Origin: Polytrichum commune
Lineage: Eukaryota > Streptophyta > Polytrichopsida > Polytrichales > Polytrichaceae
DNA: 64,000 nucleotides
Direction of reading: 5' to 3'
Assembly: GCA_950295325.1 (NCBI GenBank)
Contig: OX485804.1
Location: forward strand, 26,040,001-26,104,000
The notes beneath the pieces are model-generated. The model saw only the letters and a program-made list of their open reading frames with translations. It did no database searches and was not told where the DNA came from. The first letter of the stretch is position 1; every line of letters starts with the position of its first letter. Shown here piece after piece: positions 24,700-41,078 of the stretch. The translations under genes and the position numbers were made by a program.

Positions 24700-25560
24700 A
24701 ATCTCCCCGGACACCGCCTCATAGCGATATTATGTAGCTTGAGAGAGAGAGATTGAGATTGATGGTTGCATATGAGCGTACCTCTCATTCATTCAACGTT
24801 AAAGATGTGAAGTAGTATGCAACTCGGATGTTATTATATTTAGCTTATTTGACACCAGATTTGACTTCAAAGAACCCGAACGACGATGTTTATGGTAGAC
24901 AATGTCATGTGTGTACATGTGTCACTTGTAACCTTATTTTGAGGAGCACACTAGGTTACACTAATGGCCAACAACTTCACGAGTTAGTGTCACCTCATGA
25001 CACTTGGCATTCAAGTGCACTTGGTACTAGTATCTTGGCACGAGTCTGCTCAATCGTGTTATGAGGTGTATTGTGTTTGTTACACAATGGTCCACAAGTT
25101 GATTGAAATGTACTCAAACGACAAGTCTCGGCATTAGTGCGCTCAAGAGTATCTTCCGCTTGCCTATTAGAATGTAAGCAACCGATACTTGCCGAATGTT
25201 GGTGTGCTCAATAACGTCTTCCCCATGCATACGGAAACGCAAAACTCTAGTATCCCCACGTGCTATGGTAAATTGTACAAGGTAATTACATTTCCACTCT
25301 GAGAAGCTATTTATGTTGACAAACAATATCATGTTGGCAATTAGCGGACGTGACACTTTTGAGACCCTTTTGGCATCTAGTTTAGGCCCTTTGGAAATAA
25401 TGTATGTGACACTAAATATCATAATTGATGTAGTTTAAGTCATTTGAGATGAATCAGCCAAAAACCTATAAGGGGGTCAAGTTTTTATATTGGATGAATG
25501 AGAGGTATGCTCATATGCACAATAGTTCTCTTTCCCCCACACATCGGATACATGTGACAC
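24700..25560 (+). repeat. Composite repeat split by an insertion; pair of 27880-28170
   Basis: The left part (CATATGAGCGTACCTC, CATTCATTCAACGTTAAAG, AGTAGTATGCAACTCGG) matches 27924-27980. The right part (GTCATTTGAGATGAATCAGCC, GAGGTATGCTCATATGCAC, CCCCCACAC) matches 28050-28160. In this copy the two parts are separated by about 540 bp (24890-25437) ending in a family E-like terminus, ACACTAAATATCATAATTG, so a TIR element probably inserted here. Confidence 0.5.
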
Positions 25561-25689
25561 TCGAGTAGCACTAAATCACACGGTCGTAGGCCAAATGACA
25601 AGGCCTTGAAAATCAAAGATTTGAGAGTATGATAACTGGCATGAGATGACCCTAAACCAATAGATGATAGTGGAGAGATATTCAAACTA

Positions 25690-25800
25690 AACGGAGTGGT
25701 TGTTGGTTCGATTCCTGGCTGTGAAATTGTCTCTCTACTTGACGGAAACTAGCCAAGTGGTCAAGCGCCTCCTATGTTTTAAAAAAAAAATAAAAAAATA
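25690..25800 (+). repeat. SINE-like fragment with A-rich tail
   Basis: GTTGGTTCGATTCCTGG at about 25702-25718 matches a pol III B box. About 60 bases further on the sequence ends in an A-rich tail (25779-25800). An A-box-like TAGCCAAGTGGTCAAG at 25750 lies downstream of the B box, which is the wrong order for one intact SINE, so the fragment is truncated or composite. Confidence 0.4.
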
Positions 25801-25900
25801 ACTGGCACGAGGAGCTCAACTATGGGTTATAATTAGTTGTAACTTGTTATCATGAGTCGTGGGCACGGCAACATGAACCCCATAGTTGGGTGACATGTTT

Positions 25901-26271
25901 TACTCTAAATATGATATTTAGTGTCACCAATTCTAATTGTCTTGCTCAATACTAATTGTACATTGTGGTATAGTGTCACCAACACCAAATGTTAACCCAA
26001 TGTTATTTGTCATCCTTGTAATTTTTTGGGGGGTAATAGATGTACAGTGTTGCAAATACTATCACTTACCAAGTGATTTTTCATCCAAATTTCACTCATC
26101 CATGACAATATTTCATCACAAGTTGGTGACAAGTAGAGGTAGGGATTTGGCTGATGGATGAACTCATCCATCATCCACGACAATACTTGTTCACTTATTC
26201 ATTTATTCTTCCAAAAAGTTGCGATGGTGACATAAAATACTGTATGACACTAAATATCATATTTAGTGTAG
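25901..26271. mobile_element. Family E TIR element (copy E8)
   Basis: Ends TACTCTAAATATGATATTTA and ACTAAATATCATATTTAG plus TGTAG, about 371 bp. Both termini are self-complementary as in E1 and E6. Confidence 0.7.
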
Positions 26272-26369
26272 TTAGTCTAGATGGAACCCTTGATTGTAAT
26301 CGAGTTTTTCAATATCCAATGTATAAAGTTGCTCAAAGAGGGATGAATCAAGGAGTTTAACCTCTCTTG

Positions 26370-26890
26370 ACATTTCTATTAAAAGCTCATTAGCTTGTTT
26401 TGTGTTGGGAACCTAAATTTGAATGTTGGGTGAAATTTTTTGGATTTCCTTTTTCAATCCTCGATTTTAGAGGAAGGTTTAGGGCCCGGGCTGGATCACA
26501 TCGTCATTCGGTTGTATTTGTAAAGTCACAAATGTGACAATACCTGGTCAAAATTACAAATATTCAAGTTGACATCACTTTCATTATTCCCAAGTTAATT
26601 AATAGAGTTCCTTCACATGCCAAAGGAGCATAATGGCTTAAGTGACCGGATATTGTCACATTGATTTCCAACAGGGAAGAGTTCCCACACATGTGCAGGC
26701 AGGAAGACCATGTAGTGAAGAAGACATGGAAAAGGCGGGACCCAACCACATGAAAATATGATCTAACCTGGGGCAAGTTTTAGGATCTAAAGTAGGTTTT
26801 GCCAATGAAATCCACCACTCTAGATTATTGGTTAATGTAGACAAAGCTAACATAACCCACCCATCCTAGTATAACAAGCTAAAATGCTAT
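26370..26890 (+). repeat. Diverged dispersed repeat, pair of 19220-19480
   Basis: Aligned by the landmarks given for the first copy, ending ACCCACCCATCCTAGTATAA then CAAGCTA. No coding content is recognised; short minus-strand frames at 26564-26853 are within the repeat. Confidence 0.5.
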
Positions 26891-27080
26891 ATATTCTTTT
26901 AAAGCCCGACAACAGATAGATAGATAGAAACTCCAATCCCTTTTTTAGCAAGGGGCCGGCGTGAATAAAGTGTCCGTTCGTAATGCCAATGACCCGATGC
27001 CCACTGGACAAGGGGACATTGGGACAATACTACTCTCCCCTTTCGAGGATGGACACTATAGTGACACACTATACAAGTTC

Positions 27081-27295
27081 CTAGCTAGCCACTAGTGCCT
27101 TGAAGATACCGGACATGGTATCCCCCCAAAGGGCTTTGAGGTACCCATACAACAAGGTCCAAGGACCCCCCACCATAGTTGGGTGGACTAAGGTGGTGAG
27201 CACCACGCCGGCATGGGGAATAGAACCCACAACCTCCTCATTGGGGGCCATGAGCCCTAACCACCAAGCCAAGGCCCGTGGTGCCTTGCCCGACA
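27081..27295 (-). repeat. tRNA-derived SINE with A and B boxes
   Basis: Read on the minus strand, a tRNA-like head carries an A box, TTGGCTTGGTGGTTAGGG (27257-27274), and a B box, GTGGGTTCTATTCC (27217-27231), at normal spacing. A body of about 140 bases follows, rich in GG and CC runs. Such internal pol III promoters define tRNA-derived SINEs. It is not a tRNA gene because no cloverleaf acceptor closes. The open frames on both strands are incidental. Confidence 0.6.
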
Positions 27296-28221
27296 ACACT
27301 CTACTGCTATGAGGATGTTAATTTCAAACCTTGAGAAAACGAGGGTGACTTTACAAATACACTTTCTAACCGACCTTTTAACCAACTCGCCCGAATTTTA
27401 TCTGGAGACTTTATGAATAACTCCAATGCAATGGACACACGTTTAATCTTAGAATAAGAACGCATGATAAAACATTAAAACTGTCTTGAAGATCGATGAA
27501 AGGTTGATTGACTTAACGCTCATGTGTCCATGTCTCTTGGCATTGGCTTGTTGGTCTTCTATCTCAAAAATAAAATTAAAGATCAAGTCGATTCAAGGTG
27601 ATGATGGTTTTTAAGCACCCAACAACTAAACTTCACCACCGGAAGGTAGTGTGGCCCCCTCGGAGGCTATAGCTATGGGGTGTAGAATCAAGCTCAATAT
27701 TGCCCAATTGGTTACATGTTGTGATCTTTCAGTGTTTCTTCATTAATTTGAGGTATATTCCATAGATTTCTTTAATTTGATCCTTAATTTCCTCAAGTTT
27801 TGAACTTCAAGCGGTTGTTTCTCAAACTCAAGCGGTTCATACGTAACTAAGTGGTCGGTTCTCTTCATTCATTGGTATGCAACAAGGAACTCCCACATTG
27901 AGGGAGGCAGAGAGGGAATTTTCATATACGAGCGTACCTCATTCATCCAACATAAAAGCTCTGAAATAGTATGCAACATGGAGAGGTTATTTTTTAGAGT
28001 TGATTTGATGCCAAAATTAGCTTTACATTTAAAGATTCTGAATCAGTCGACTCGAGGTCATTTGAGACGAATCGGCAACAAACCTCTAGGGGATCAAGTT
28101 TCTATGTTGGATGGATTCGAGGTATGCTCGAATACAATAATACTCTCTCCCCCACATTGAACTGCAAGGTAACTCACATCCACATATTACAACCACAACC
28201 CAACTCCGTGTAACAACCAGT
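27296..28221. other. No gene recognised; includes repeat copy at 27880-28170
   Basis: 27710-27900 shares inverted similarity with 24530-24640 (the GGTATATTCCATAGATT phrase). 27880-28170 is the uninterrupted copy of the composite repeat at 24700-25560. Confidence 0.5.
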
Positions 28222-28960
28222 GTTGGACATGTGTACAGGTGAATGCATGGTATTGATAATCACTAACAAGAATGGTATCGAAGAACCTACTCGTGGATAT
28301 CAAGATTATAATGCCACTGAAGTATTCTATGTATGTTGGGTATGTCGAGGTGAGGGAATATTTCTATACTTAAATTAATATTTGGGATACTGCCATTCTA
28401 GACCACATCGATACTAGGGTGGTTTTGCCTAGGTATGAAAGTTTTTGTATGGTATATAAACCGGATTGGTATCAAAAACAATAATACGATCAAATATCTA
28501 CACCCTATTGATAAAAAAGAAAGAAAAAGAAGTGAAATCCTCATTATAGATATCCATATGGCATCTTATTATTATTAAAAAAAAGCGATACCGAGCCAAC
28601 GCTGGTCACAAGTTACAAGCAACATTGGACCCCAGTGTAGGTGAATGCATAGTATCAAGACCCAATACCAATAATGGTATTGGAAAACCTACCCAACCAA
28701 TATCATAATTGTAATTTCCAATCAAATATTGACGCTTGGTGGGTATCACAAGAAAAGACAAACTTTTTATGCCCAGATCATTATTATTTGGGTGTGTGCC
28801 ATTCTGATGCCATAATAAAATTGACCATTTGTAAACTTACCTAGCAATGAAGGTCCTTGATTAATATATAACCCAAATGACATAAATAAATAAATAAAAT
28901 AATCTCAAATACATGTACCCTATTAGTACCAAAAACAAAATATAAAATCCTCGTCATATG
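28222..28960. repeat. Diverged tandem duplication, unit about 400 bp
   Basis: 28222-28560 and 28622-28960 share, in order, GGTGAATGCAT, AATGGTAT, AACCTAC, GGGTAT, ATTTGGG followed by GCCATTCT, GTACCAAAAAC-type and ATCCTC landmarks. Differences are numerous, so the duplication is old. Confidence 0.5.
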
Positions 28961-29570
28961 AAACACACGATTAGCACAAGATGCTTAGCAGATCCAAATA
29001 TAGGCCATGGCCACTTTCCATTCTCATGTTCTTCGTGAGAAAGGTATCATAGAAAGGCGAGACCAGTCTTTCTTCAAAACAAGGATGAAATCTCACACAT
29101 ACCAGTAGAATTTAACAGAACCAAACAATTCCTCTTATTTTCTTGAACTCACAGTCACAAACTTCTGAGTCTCTTTTGAGCGTCAACAAGATGACCAGGC
29201 AAACAATGATAATCAAACTTTGAAAAAAGGCACATAGTAAGCGTTTCCCTTGACATCGATGAACATAACATTCTTCAGATCCATAACAGTGAAGAATATT
29301 CCATGGAATATTGTCAATCCTGCAAAACATTGCTATGAACCTGAATAATGTTATTGAAACTAAAAATCCAAATCATCAAGGTAAATTCAGAAAATAATGT
29401 AAAATATAGAAATAATGGATGACCTCTCTACTCTGACACAGCTACGAGGCAACACTGAAGCAAATGTGTGAAAATTCAACAAAACAATTTTTGGAAGACA
29501 CGCAACCAAAACCTTCATCACCCCGAAGAGCGATGACCTAACTCGGATCACGTTGCAAAGTAAAGGCTTA
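28961..29570. other. No gene recognised
   Basis: Minus-strand frames at 29112-29330 and 29387-29668 show no motif. The second runs into the MITE that follows. Confidence 0.4.
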
Positions 29571-30034
29571 GGCCACTTCACACACAAGCCAAGAGCCGTG
29601 ACCATGAAATTGTGAGAGCCCCAAAGAAAGTGTTCAAAGACACCTCCAAAAGCATGCAGCGTGGTCACGGATCTTTAGGTGTAGTGTGAAGTCATATGTG
29701 ACCGGGCCCTCAACCAAATGTTATTTCAATGAATTCTTATTCATGATAAAATAGAATAAATCAATGCTTATGAGCGTTCGGAGTGCCGTGGTCTCCCAGT
29801 TTTGTGTTAGGCCTACCTCCAAGAGGCGGTTTTTGAAAAAAATAATCCAAGTGACCATGAAACATGATCCATGTAGGAATCCATGTAGACTTTGCATCCA
29901 TCTTGCATTCACATACTCCGTTGGTCCCTCAAGCGTAGTGTGAAGCGAACTTGGACCGGCTCCGTGTTTTCGACCAATGAGAGTGCGTGAAGTGTAATGG
30001 TCACGGGCTCTCAGTCCCGTGTGTGAAGTGGCCT
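29571..30034 (+). mobile_element. Family A MITE (copy A4)
   Basis: Begins GGCCACTTCACACACAAGCC after CTTA and ends TCCCGTGTGTGAAGTGGCCTC before TA. One terminal G is missing and the interior is shortened by about 35 bp relative to A2 and A3. Same orientation as A2. Confidence 0.8.
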
Positions 30035-33000
30035 CTACTGTTGACAATGATAGACGAAACTAAAGGAAACCCAAGCTCAATGATTCCAAATCATCATTGC
30101 AGAATCGAAAAAAATGCGGTTTCCAAGTTCCAAATTCCCAAAAGGACACGGTCTACAAATAGCTTCACCACTCCAAATGCAATCTCATCTCGACAGCGAT
30201 GACACTGAGAGCATATAATTAGGCCAGAAACCTGGATAATTTATTACACTGGTCAACACTGGTGATACTAGAGGTAGAAGGCTCCTCATTTGAAGATTGC
30301 GGTGTACCCAAAACGACAAGGAAATCAAAGTTGAATGAATGAGATTGTTGATGTCATCTGCCAGCTTGGATTAGTACACGCGAATCAGTCTACGTGGGAC
30401 GTGACTACAACTCGGAGTTCAAACTGTTTGTTCTTCCTAAAATGTTTCTGTAAGAGTAGTAGAGTGTAGAAGCAACATTGAATGTATCACTAGTGTGACG
30501 TACATTCCCTGTGCCGTTGCAGTAAACATAACTACTGAGAGAGCTCTGGTGAATTTCTTGTGATTCATCACACGCTTGTGCATTCTTTTATAGCATCGCT
30601 AACGATTGAATTTCCTGTGAAATTGAGTCGGGACAACAATCAAAAGCTTGTCAATTACTCAGAAAACAAGTCACGCTGAGTTTGTAGGAAATCAAATTCG
30701 GCCATTGAATTCTTCTTTTGAAATTTGCAATACATCGTAAGTGGAATTATACATGGTGATTCTGAACGACGGCAAAACTGCAGCTGCCAAATCCATTTGG
30801 TGGAGTACACATTCGGAATATTATAAGCTTACATGAGTAGCATATGCAATGTAGCTGAAGTCAGGAAATAGTTTCCAAACTTGAAGAGTTTTATGGCACC
30901 CCAACTCGTGGCTTTTAATAAACTGCACAACAGAACACATTCAACGACATCATGTGAGCAATAATGAAAGACTGTACGCCCTAAACCAGGACTTTAGCAC
31001 TCTGCAAAGTAAACACAAACTACAGTAACATGATGAGGACAACTCTTGCACTATTCTGATGTAATTTAAGTGGTCATTCACCAAGCAGTTCATGCAGAAC
31101 AACATCCGACATCAAATTTGTGAAGATGCTTCGAGCAATCAATCCATGGAGAATAAAAAATTTGATGACGGTTCACACAGGAGCATGTATTACTCATATA
31201 TATATATATATGCTTGTTGCTAGATCAATTCTCCACAACTTCTAATTCTACCATCTCTTACACTCTAGAGTAGCTATCTGGTTCTTGACGTTCTGGCAAT
31301 AAATGACTATTCATGAGTAGAGCATCCTAAGCTCACTCTAGACTAGTAATATTAATATTGGACCGATCTATAGGTTCATCTGCCATCTCCGTAGATGTTA
31401 GAACCCATGACATCCAAACATCATATCTGTGCATCAATTCATGGCAACTATTTAATTTATAACACTAGAGAAGCATGTTCAGTACTGCGTTCTTGACCGC
31501 GTTAATGTCAGGTTATTGAGCACAATAATGTCACCAATATGACAGTTCCTCTCAGTGGAAACTAAGGATGTCACAAACTTGACAAACGAACATGACGTCA
31601 AATCCATGGATTCCAGTAGTGGTTCTGTTATGATCTATGAGCTTGCTGCTAGGCCGATACTCCAGTAACACTTCTAAATCTAGAATTTCCTACGCTCTAG
31701 AGTTGCTATCTGGCTCTGTGATGTTCCTGCAACAAACAACCAATTGATGAGTAGAGCATCCTAAAACTTCCCAGACTGGTAATATTGTACTGAAGTCTGG
31801 AGCTTCAACCAATTATTTTCTCAAACTCAACCAGTTCATCTGTAACTAGCCGTTGATTCTCTCTGTTCATTGTCCCGGCCATTTGTCATCGTAGTGTCTT
31901 GTCCGAATCTGGTCACTTCTATTAGCACAAGGTTATCTCAGGCCACTGTAATGTAGTCCAGGTCATTTTACGTGAGTGCAACCTTGTTGAAGAAAGGCCT
32001 GATATTCTTGGCACCTAATCTCACCAAGACTTTTCAATTGCAAATCTGACCCGAGGCGTACATTCGCAACCCACGGTCACTCAGAAACTGGCCCCAGGCC
32101 TCACTCAACACCACAGATTTTGTTGCTGCAAAGTTCTACAACAAATAGAAATAAATGTGATCAGTTAGGATGTAGTATACTACCAAGGGCATGCAGGTTC
32201 TCCTAACACGTGGCTTCAATATTTCAACATGCTGAATAATATAGATTGTCAAGCGCACAGTGTCTGATTACCATGGGTGGCAACTATCTGTAGCACCTAT
32301 TGGAGCTCATAAAAATTTAGCATTTCTAAAGAAGCTAGCATCATAATATTTTGAAGTTGTTTTCATCGCGCGTATTATAAGCATTTCCAGGCCCCTTTGT
32401 GACATCTAAAGTGACGAGTGCGAGTGTCAAACCACTCGTGTAACTACTAACTTCAGGTTGGGATGCACATCAGGTTGGGATGCACATCTCTTGCTTCCCC
32501 GATTCGAAGTCTCTTCAACAAGAAACTGGGAGCATCGACAACATATTGGCTGAATCAACTCCCACTATCATGGACAATGGTAGATGTGCCAGAATTGTGA
32601 ATCAGCAGTTGCTTACATAACTAAAGCAGTGCGTGTTTGTTCATGTGGGCCCTAAGAACATAAACATGGGATGCCGCAACTGCTTCAATAAGAAGGTTCT
32701 TGATATTGTTTCAGTGGTTCATGATGTCGTTGTAAATCCTCTTGCCGCCGGCCTTTAGAATCAATCGTTCCCTGTCTCACTGCTTGTTGTGATCTATGCA
32801 TGTAACGTGGGATTTGGGAGCTCATGGATCCATAAACCAATTGCCAGGACTTGATGTTTAACTACATGTCATGAGAATGTAGACTTTTAAAGAATGGACG
32901 GTGAATCTAAGAAATCCTCAGGAGGATAGACACAACTACGACCTCGAAGTCGCACATAGACAAAATGTATGCATGGGAAATTGACTCGAGCCCAACTTCG

Positions 33001-34019
33001 AAAGCAACAAATCGCGGGAGAGGAAAGGCTCTCATCTGCACGAAATCGATTGAACGTGCTTCGAGTTATTTGTAGTTCGTCATCACATCAGGTGTCTATA
33101 TGTAGAATTTGTAAATGTTTGCAGCACTAACGTGAATTTGTGATGCATCTTCAATCTCCATAACCACTATCTCTTACATCACCATAACCCAAAGTCTTTA
33201 GTTAACGAATCAAGATTTTACGTGCTTCCTCTTGGGGTGGACTCCTCATACCACATATGAGCTCATGTGAGTGTAAAAATGGGTGTAATGATTTGAGGTA
33301 TTAGTATACATAGTATACATAAGGGAGAGGTATTGTGGTTTTTTTCATGTAGTGTGTAGATTTAAAAAGCCTATTCGGAATTTTGAAGTAATGGCAACTG
33401 TGCAAAAGGAGCCCAAAATTTAGAGAAAAATATGACAATAAATGTGCTACTTTCATTCATTGTTGTCATATGGTAATAGTCCCTAATGACTTGAATATGT
33501 AATAAACGCTTATTTCTTTCATGAATTCCGTTTTGTGTATGTAGTGGAGGCATTTATCGCATTTTATTGAAAGGCTTCGTACAAATACATGAGTCCATTT
33601 TCTAGTCTACCACCAATACGTATGAAATTTATCTTTCGTCATGGAATTATTGTCCATAGAGGGTTGTATTTCATAGTCACCCATGCATGTCATTTAGGCT
33701 TCCACTGAAGAAACTACCTCATCTAGCTTAAAACACTCTACAAACCCAAATGTGTGGCCACCAAATTTTCTAGTGGGGTCCAAACCCATTAGTTGGCAAT
33801 CTATGTGGATGATTGGCATGTATATGTACGGTGTGACCCCAAGTCCTACTTGGACTATAATAACATTGACAAATACTTCTGTCACAAGCTTCATGGATTA
33901 TTTTGTAGGTTTGGGGGGTGGCCCCATTAGCCACCCAATATACCTTATTGCATAATCAGGCCATTTGCCAACATATATCCTATATACCTAAATAAAGTTA
34001 AAACCCTAGGCTTAACCCT
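30035..34019. other. Anonymous, less repetitive stretch with a local duplication
   Basis: No coding gene was recognised on either strand. 31210-31370 and 31642-31800 are diverged copies sharing CTCTAGAGTAGCTATCTGG-like, ATGAGTAGAGCATCCTAA and TGGTAATATT-like phrases. CAGGTTGGGATGCACAT is repeated at about 32453 and 32471. 32627-32682 matches one arm of the palindrome at 58133-58253. Short frames near 33371-33955 are unassigned. Confidence 0.45.
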
Positions 34020-34165
34020 GCAACAAGTAGTCCAAACCAACCCAATCAACTCAGTTACATGGATAGTCTACAAACAACCTCCCGGAGGCAACCTATGAGA
34101 ATCGAACCCACACCCCTAGAGGTGCACACAACTACATTATACAAACATCAAGCTAATATACCCCA
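34020..34165 (-). repeat. tRNA-derived SINE-like element
   Basis: On the minus strand an A-box-like TATTAGCTTGATGTTTG (34143-34159) is followed at tRNA-like spacing by the B box GTGGGTTCGATTCTC (34097-34112), then CATAGGTTGCCTCCGGGAGG. A different family from the SINE at 27081. Confidence 0.55.
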
Positions 34166-34754
34166 CCGTACCAACCACCCCCTCCCCTCCCCTCCCCTCC
34201 TAGCACACCAATAGGGAACACCTCAAGAGTGCTTGTCCCATCATAGCCTTGGTCAAAAAACCATTTGAAGTTCACATATGAGATGGCGGCTATGATGAAG
34301 GTCAAAGCGTCTCTCATTCACGCCAGCCCAAGAAGGCCAGAGCTCTCTCTCTTTCTAACATATATATATATATATATATAAGAGGTATACTTAAGTTATA
34401 GAACTTTATATAATCTTGAAGTGATTTTAACACATATATAGCCACTTTAATTAAGTTATAGAACTCAAAATATATGTCTCTTATATAGCTAATATATTTT
34501 ATAAGACATATGTATAGATATAGAGATATATATGTATATAATCATATGTAACACATACATAAATTAAATATATTTGTGAACATATATATGTCAACATATA
34601 TATGTCAACTTATATAACATTTGGGCCACTTCGTATAAATTATGGAACTTGAGATATATGATTTTCCTATAAAATATAGCATGTCTATTATATCTTAAAA
34701 AAAATTAATGTATATAACATATACAATTGGAATATATATATAACACTTAGGGTT
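34166..34754. repeat. AT-rich low-complexity region
   Basis: Contains TA microsatellite runs (about 34361-34382) and loosely repeated phrases such as TTAAGTTATAGAACT (twice) and CATATATATGTCAAC (twice). CCCTCCCCTCCCCTCC at about 34183-34200 is a short pyrimidine tract. Confidence 0.7.
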
Positions 34755-35130
34755 ACTTTTACATTAGAGCTTGAGGGCCCTTGACTCGTGATATACAAAT
34801 TATGTGATTGGTTGAAAAGTCGGACTTGGTCCAAATCTACTCAAAGAATCTCTAAGTTTTGGGAGCACCTCTTCTGACAACCAAATAATATAGTGTGAAG
34901 AAAATTCCCTAGGTGGTGGACTCTTCAGTAGAAACTCAAATGACATGCATGGGACACTATGAAATTAAACCCCTTATATATGAGAAGTTAATATTAGAAA
35001 AACAATTGTATACATACTAACGACAAGCTAGAAAATGGATTTGTGTATCTACTGTATACTAAGCTTTTCAATTTACTGTGATAAATGTCTCCACTACACA
35101 CACAAAAATAGAATCTACGAACTAAATAGG
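34755..35130 (+). repeat. Family F arm followed by dispersed repeat (pair of 56630-56850)
   Basis: GGGTTACTTTTACATTAGAG then CTTGAGGGCCC is the family F left arm. From about 34900, phrases GGTGGACT, CCCCTTATATATGAGAAGTT, TAACGACAAGCTAGAA and ACTAAGCTTTTCAATTTACTG match 56645-56800 with roughly 20% difference. Confidence 0.55.
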
Positions 35131-36396
35131 CCTTTATTATGAATAAAAAAACCATCTTTTACTTTCCAATGAGAAAGTCATTGAACATTTTTTCATCATA
35201 GCAGTAAGTCAATAATTGCATCAAAGAAACAAAGACAAGAGCATAATAACTTAGCCACTATCTGAAGAGCAATATCTCAGTGTAGCCCATGAGCACCCCA
35301 AGAGCCTCTGGTCTATAAAACCTAGAACCCAAATGCAAATCATGACACGAATGTACAAGGTAGTCATTGAGTATTATCACCATATGACAACAATGGAAAA
35401 CATGAATTGAATGAAACTAACACATACATTGTCAAATTTTCTCTAAACCTTAGGGCCCCCTTTTGTAGATTCACCCTCTGGGGAAAACTCCCATCCTGCA
35501 AAAAACTATGCCCAACCCCAATGGGCAAGATATGAAAAGTTTCTCAAATTTTTGGAGCTTCCCCACATATCAAGGCTATATTCATATGTCAATTTGGCCT
35601 ATCATATTTGTTCAAATATTCTTCAAATTTTGACAATACGAACATAAGGTACATTGATTATCCCATTTAGTGCATGTTACTTTTCAAAGCTACACAATGC
35701 TAGAACTATTTAATGAGAATGTAATATTTTACCAAGAAAAGTCATTTATGTTCTATAATGTCCGAACAACCTATTGAACTTTCATTACTAAAAGTTGAAC
35801 TCATGAGTAAGACGCTATTGCGTTATGTAATTCCAAATACCTAGTAACACGCACTAAATGGGATATTCCGTGTAGTTTAAGGTAGAGAAACCGAAAACAG
35901 TTAATGACCACTACTAATGCACCAAACTAAAGGTAGAATGATTCTTGTGTGAACCCAAAATGGCTAATTGTAAAAGCGGTGGCCTGAAAAGGATCTTAGT
36001 GATAAGTGGGATGTAGTGATTGGCCAGATAGGTGTTGTCTCACAGCACTTCCGATCACTTTTGGGTGCCATTGAGTTAAATGTTTTGTGTGCATTCATAT
36101 GCAAAATAGGATAATTAGCGAGACTCTATTGTACAAGTAGGGGGGTTTGACTTATTTGCCTCTTTAAAAAAAAAAACTAATTATTTACATGGAATGAAAT
36201 TATGAAACAACTTGCATTCCTCATCATTTCGTCTACTCTATCTCTGAAAAATATTGAACAAATTTCAAGCCACTCTTTCTGGCTGAATCAGCTTACTTTC
36301 ACCGTTCATATTCACAGCGCCTCAGTGACATAGATCACGAATGCTGCAAAATTGCAACTACTCAGACAAATTCTCAATTGATGCAGCAGTCAGAAG
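35131..36396. other. No gene recognised; family E-like remnant at 35740-35880
   Basis: 35745-35880 resembles the interior and right end of E7 (TTCTATAATGTCC, TAATTCCAAATA, CACTAAATGGGATATTC). The rest is anonymous. Confidence 0.45.
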
Positions 36397-36540
36397 ATTT
36401 TCATATGTCTCATTGACCATTGCCTTGACTCTACTGGAGACTACTAGGAGGCACTTTTGATAAAACAAATTTTCATATGTCTCATTGACCATTGCCTTGT
36501 CTCTACTGGAGACTACTGGGAGGCACTCTTGAGCAAACAA
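36397..36540. repeat. 72-bp tandem duplication
   Basis: TTTTCATATGTCTCATTGAC is repeated at an offset of exactly 72 bp. The unit is a multiple of three, so a 60-codon minus-strand frame stays open through both copies with the repeat VSSRxKAMVNETYENL. No start context, partner exon or known domain supports translation. Confidence 0.8.
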
Positions 36541-37469
36541 ATAATACTAATATCAAAGGGCCCATTAGAATTTGAGCCTTCTTTGGACAATGAGCCTTCT
36601 TATGACAATGAGCTCAAACTACAAGGCTTATAGCTTACTTACCTATTTTCTGACAATGACATTACCATAATTGTCAAATTATGATGGCGTAAGCAATTCA
36701 TGGAGCGAGAGAATTATTCATAAAGTTTTATAGTCAAACCCTGGATAAGTTGGAATGCAGTCTGATGTTTAAATAAAGATAGTGTTGAGTATATTGAATG
36801 AGTTGCAGCAATGGCGGAAGTGAAATAGACCCCCTGTCGCACAGTGAATGAATCAGGCAATCTCATTTTCACTGTTGATAACTAATGTAGGTAAAGTCCA
36901 GTTGTATATGTGCCATTCTTCTGGATTTACATTTGCAATAATCCAACATTCGCCCAAAATCCAACACTACAGTAGAGCCGTAGAATTTAATAGCACCCAT
37001 AAAAATAGTCAGATACCTTACTCTCAATGAGGTCATCAGGATAGTTCAAGCAGTACTTTTAAGGTCCAACATGCTCTGGATTGAAAGCTGCCAACAGAAG
37101 AAACAGAGTAGACACACAAATAACCGCAAGAAGTTTCAAGGTGTATAGAACCCAAGAATCAACCGCAAGGAATCTGGATAACAAGTTCTCGGAGATGTAT
37201 TCAATTTCTGAAGAATGATGATAAGACACATACATTCTGTGAATGCCTAAAGTCCTTGATCAAAATATGCAAGACCACCAGAGGGCCGGTGGTTGGAGCA
37301 TTTAGCTGAAGGAGGATTCTAAAATTCTACCCCTTCGTGTGCAGCCATGGTTATAATATACTCTACTTGCCAGCCCACAAAATTTGAATCTGTAAAGCTG
37401 CAGCTTGCTTCCTCACCAATTTCTGCACCTGTGAATATGGTTTGATATCTAAATTACAATTTCATGTGT
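36541..37469. other. 3' flank of the Hsp70 gene
   Basis: Downstream of the Hsp70 stop codon. The last few hundred bases probably include its 3' untranslated region, but no clear polyadenylation signal was fixed. No other gene seen. Confidence 0.4.
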
Positions 37470-40893
<3,424 letters not shown>

Positions 40894-41041
40894 GTCGCAA
40901 GACCTCTACAACAGCAATGAAAATTGCTCAAGCCCTTAATCCCTAATTTTTCTTGGCTGCCGCGAGTTCTTCCACCACAAACCACGGATTGGGTCGCAAT
41001 TTGTGTGTGTGGATAACTTCGAGCGAGCTCTGGACCCTTTA

Positions 41042-41043
<2 letters not shown>

Positions 41044-41077
<34 letters not shown>
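41044..41077. repeat. (CT)n microsatellite in the Hsp70 leader or promoter
   Basis: About 16 CT units on the plus strand (GA on the Hsp70 sense strand), 150-185 bp before its start codon. GA-rich leaders are common in plant genes, but no function is shown here. Confidence 0.9.

Positions 41078-41078
<1 letters not shown>

Noticed and set aside
27081-27312. Possible tRNA gene or small protein
   Set aside because: A and B boxes are present but no acceptor stem closes; better explained as a tRNA-derived SINE.
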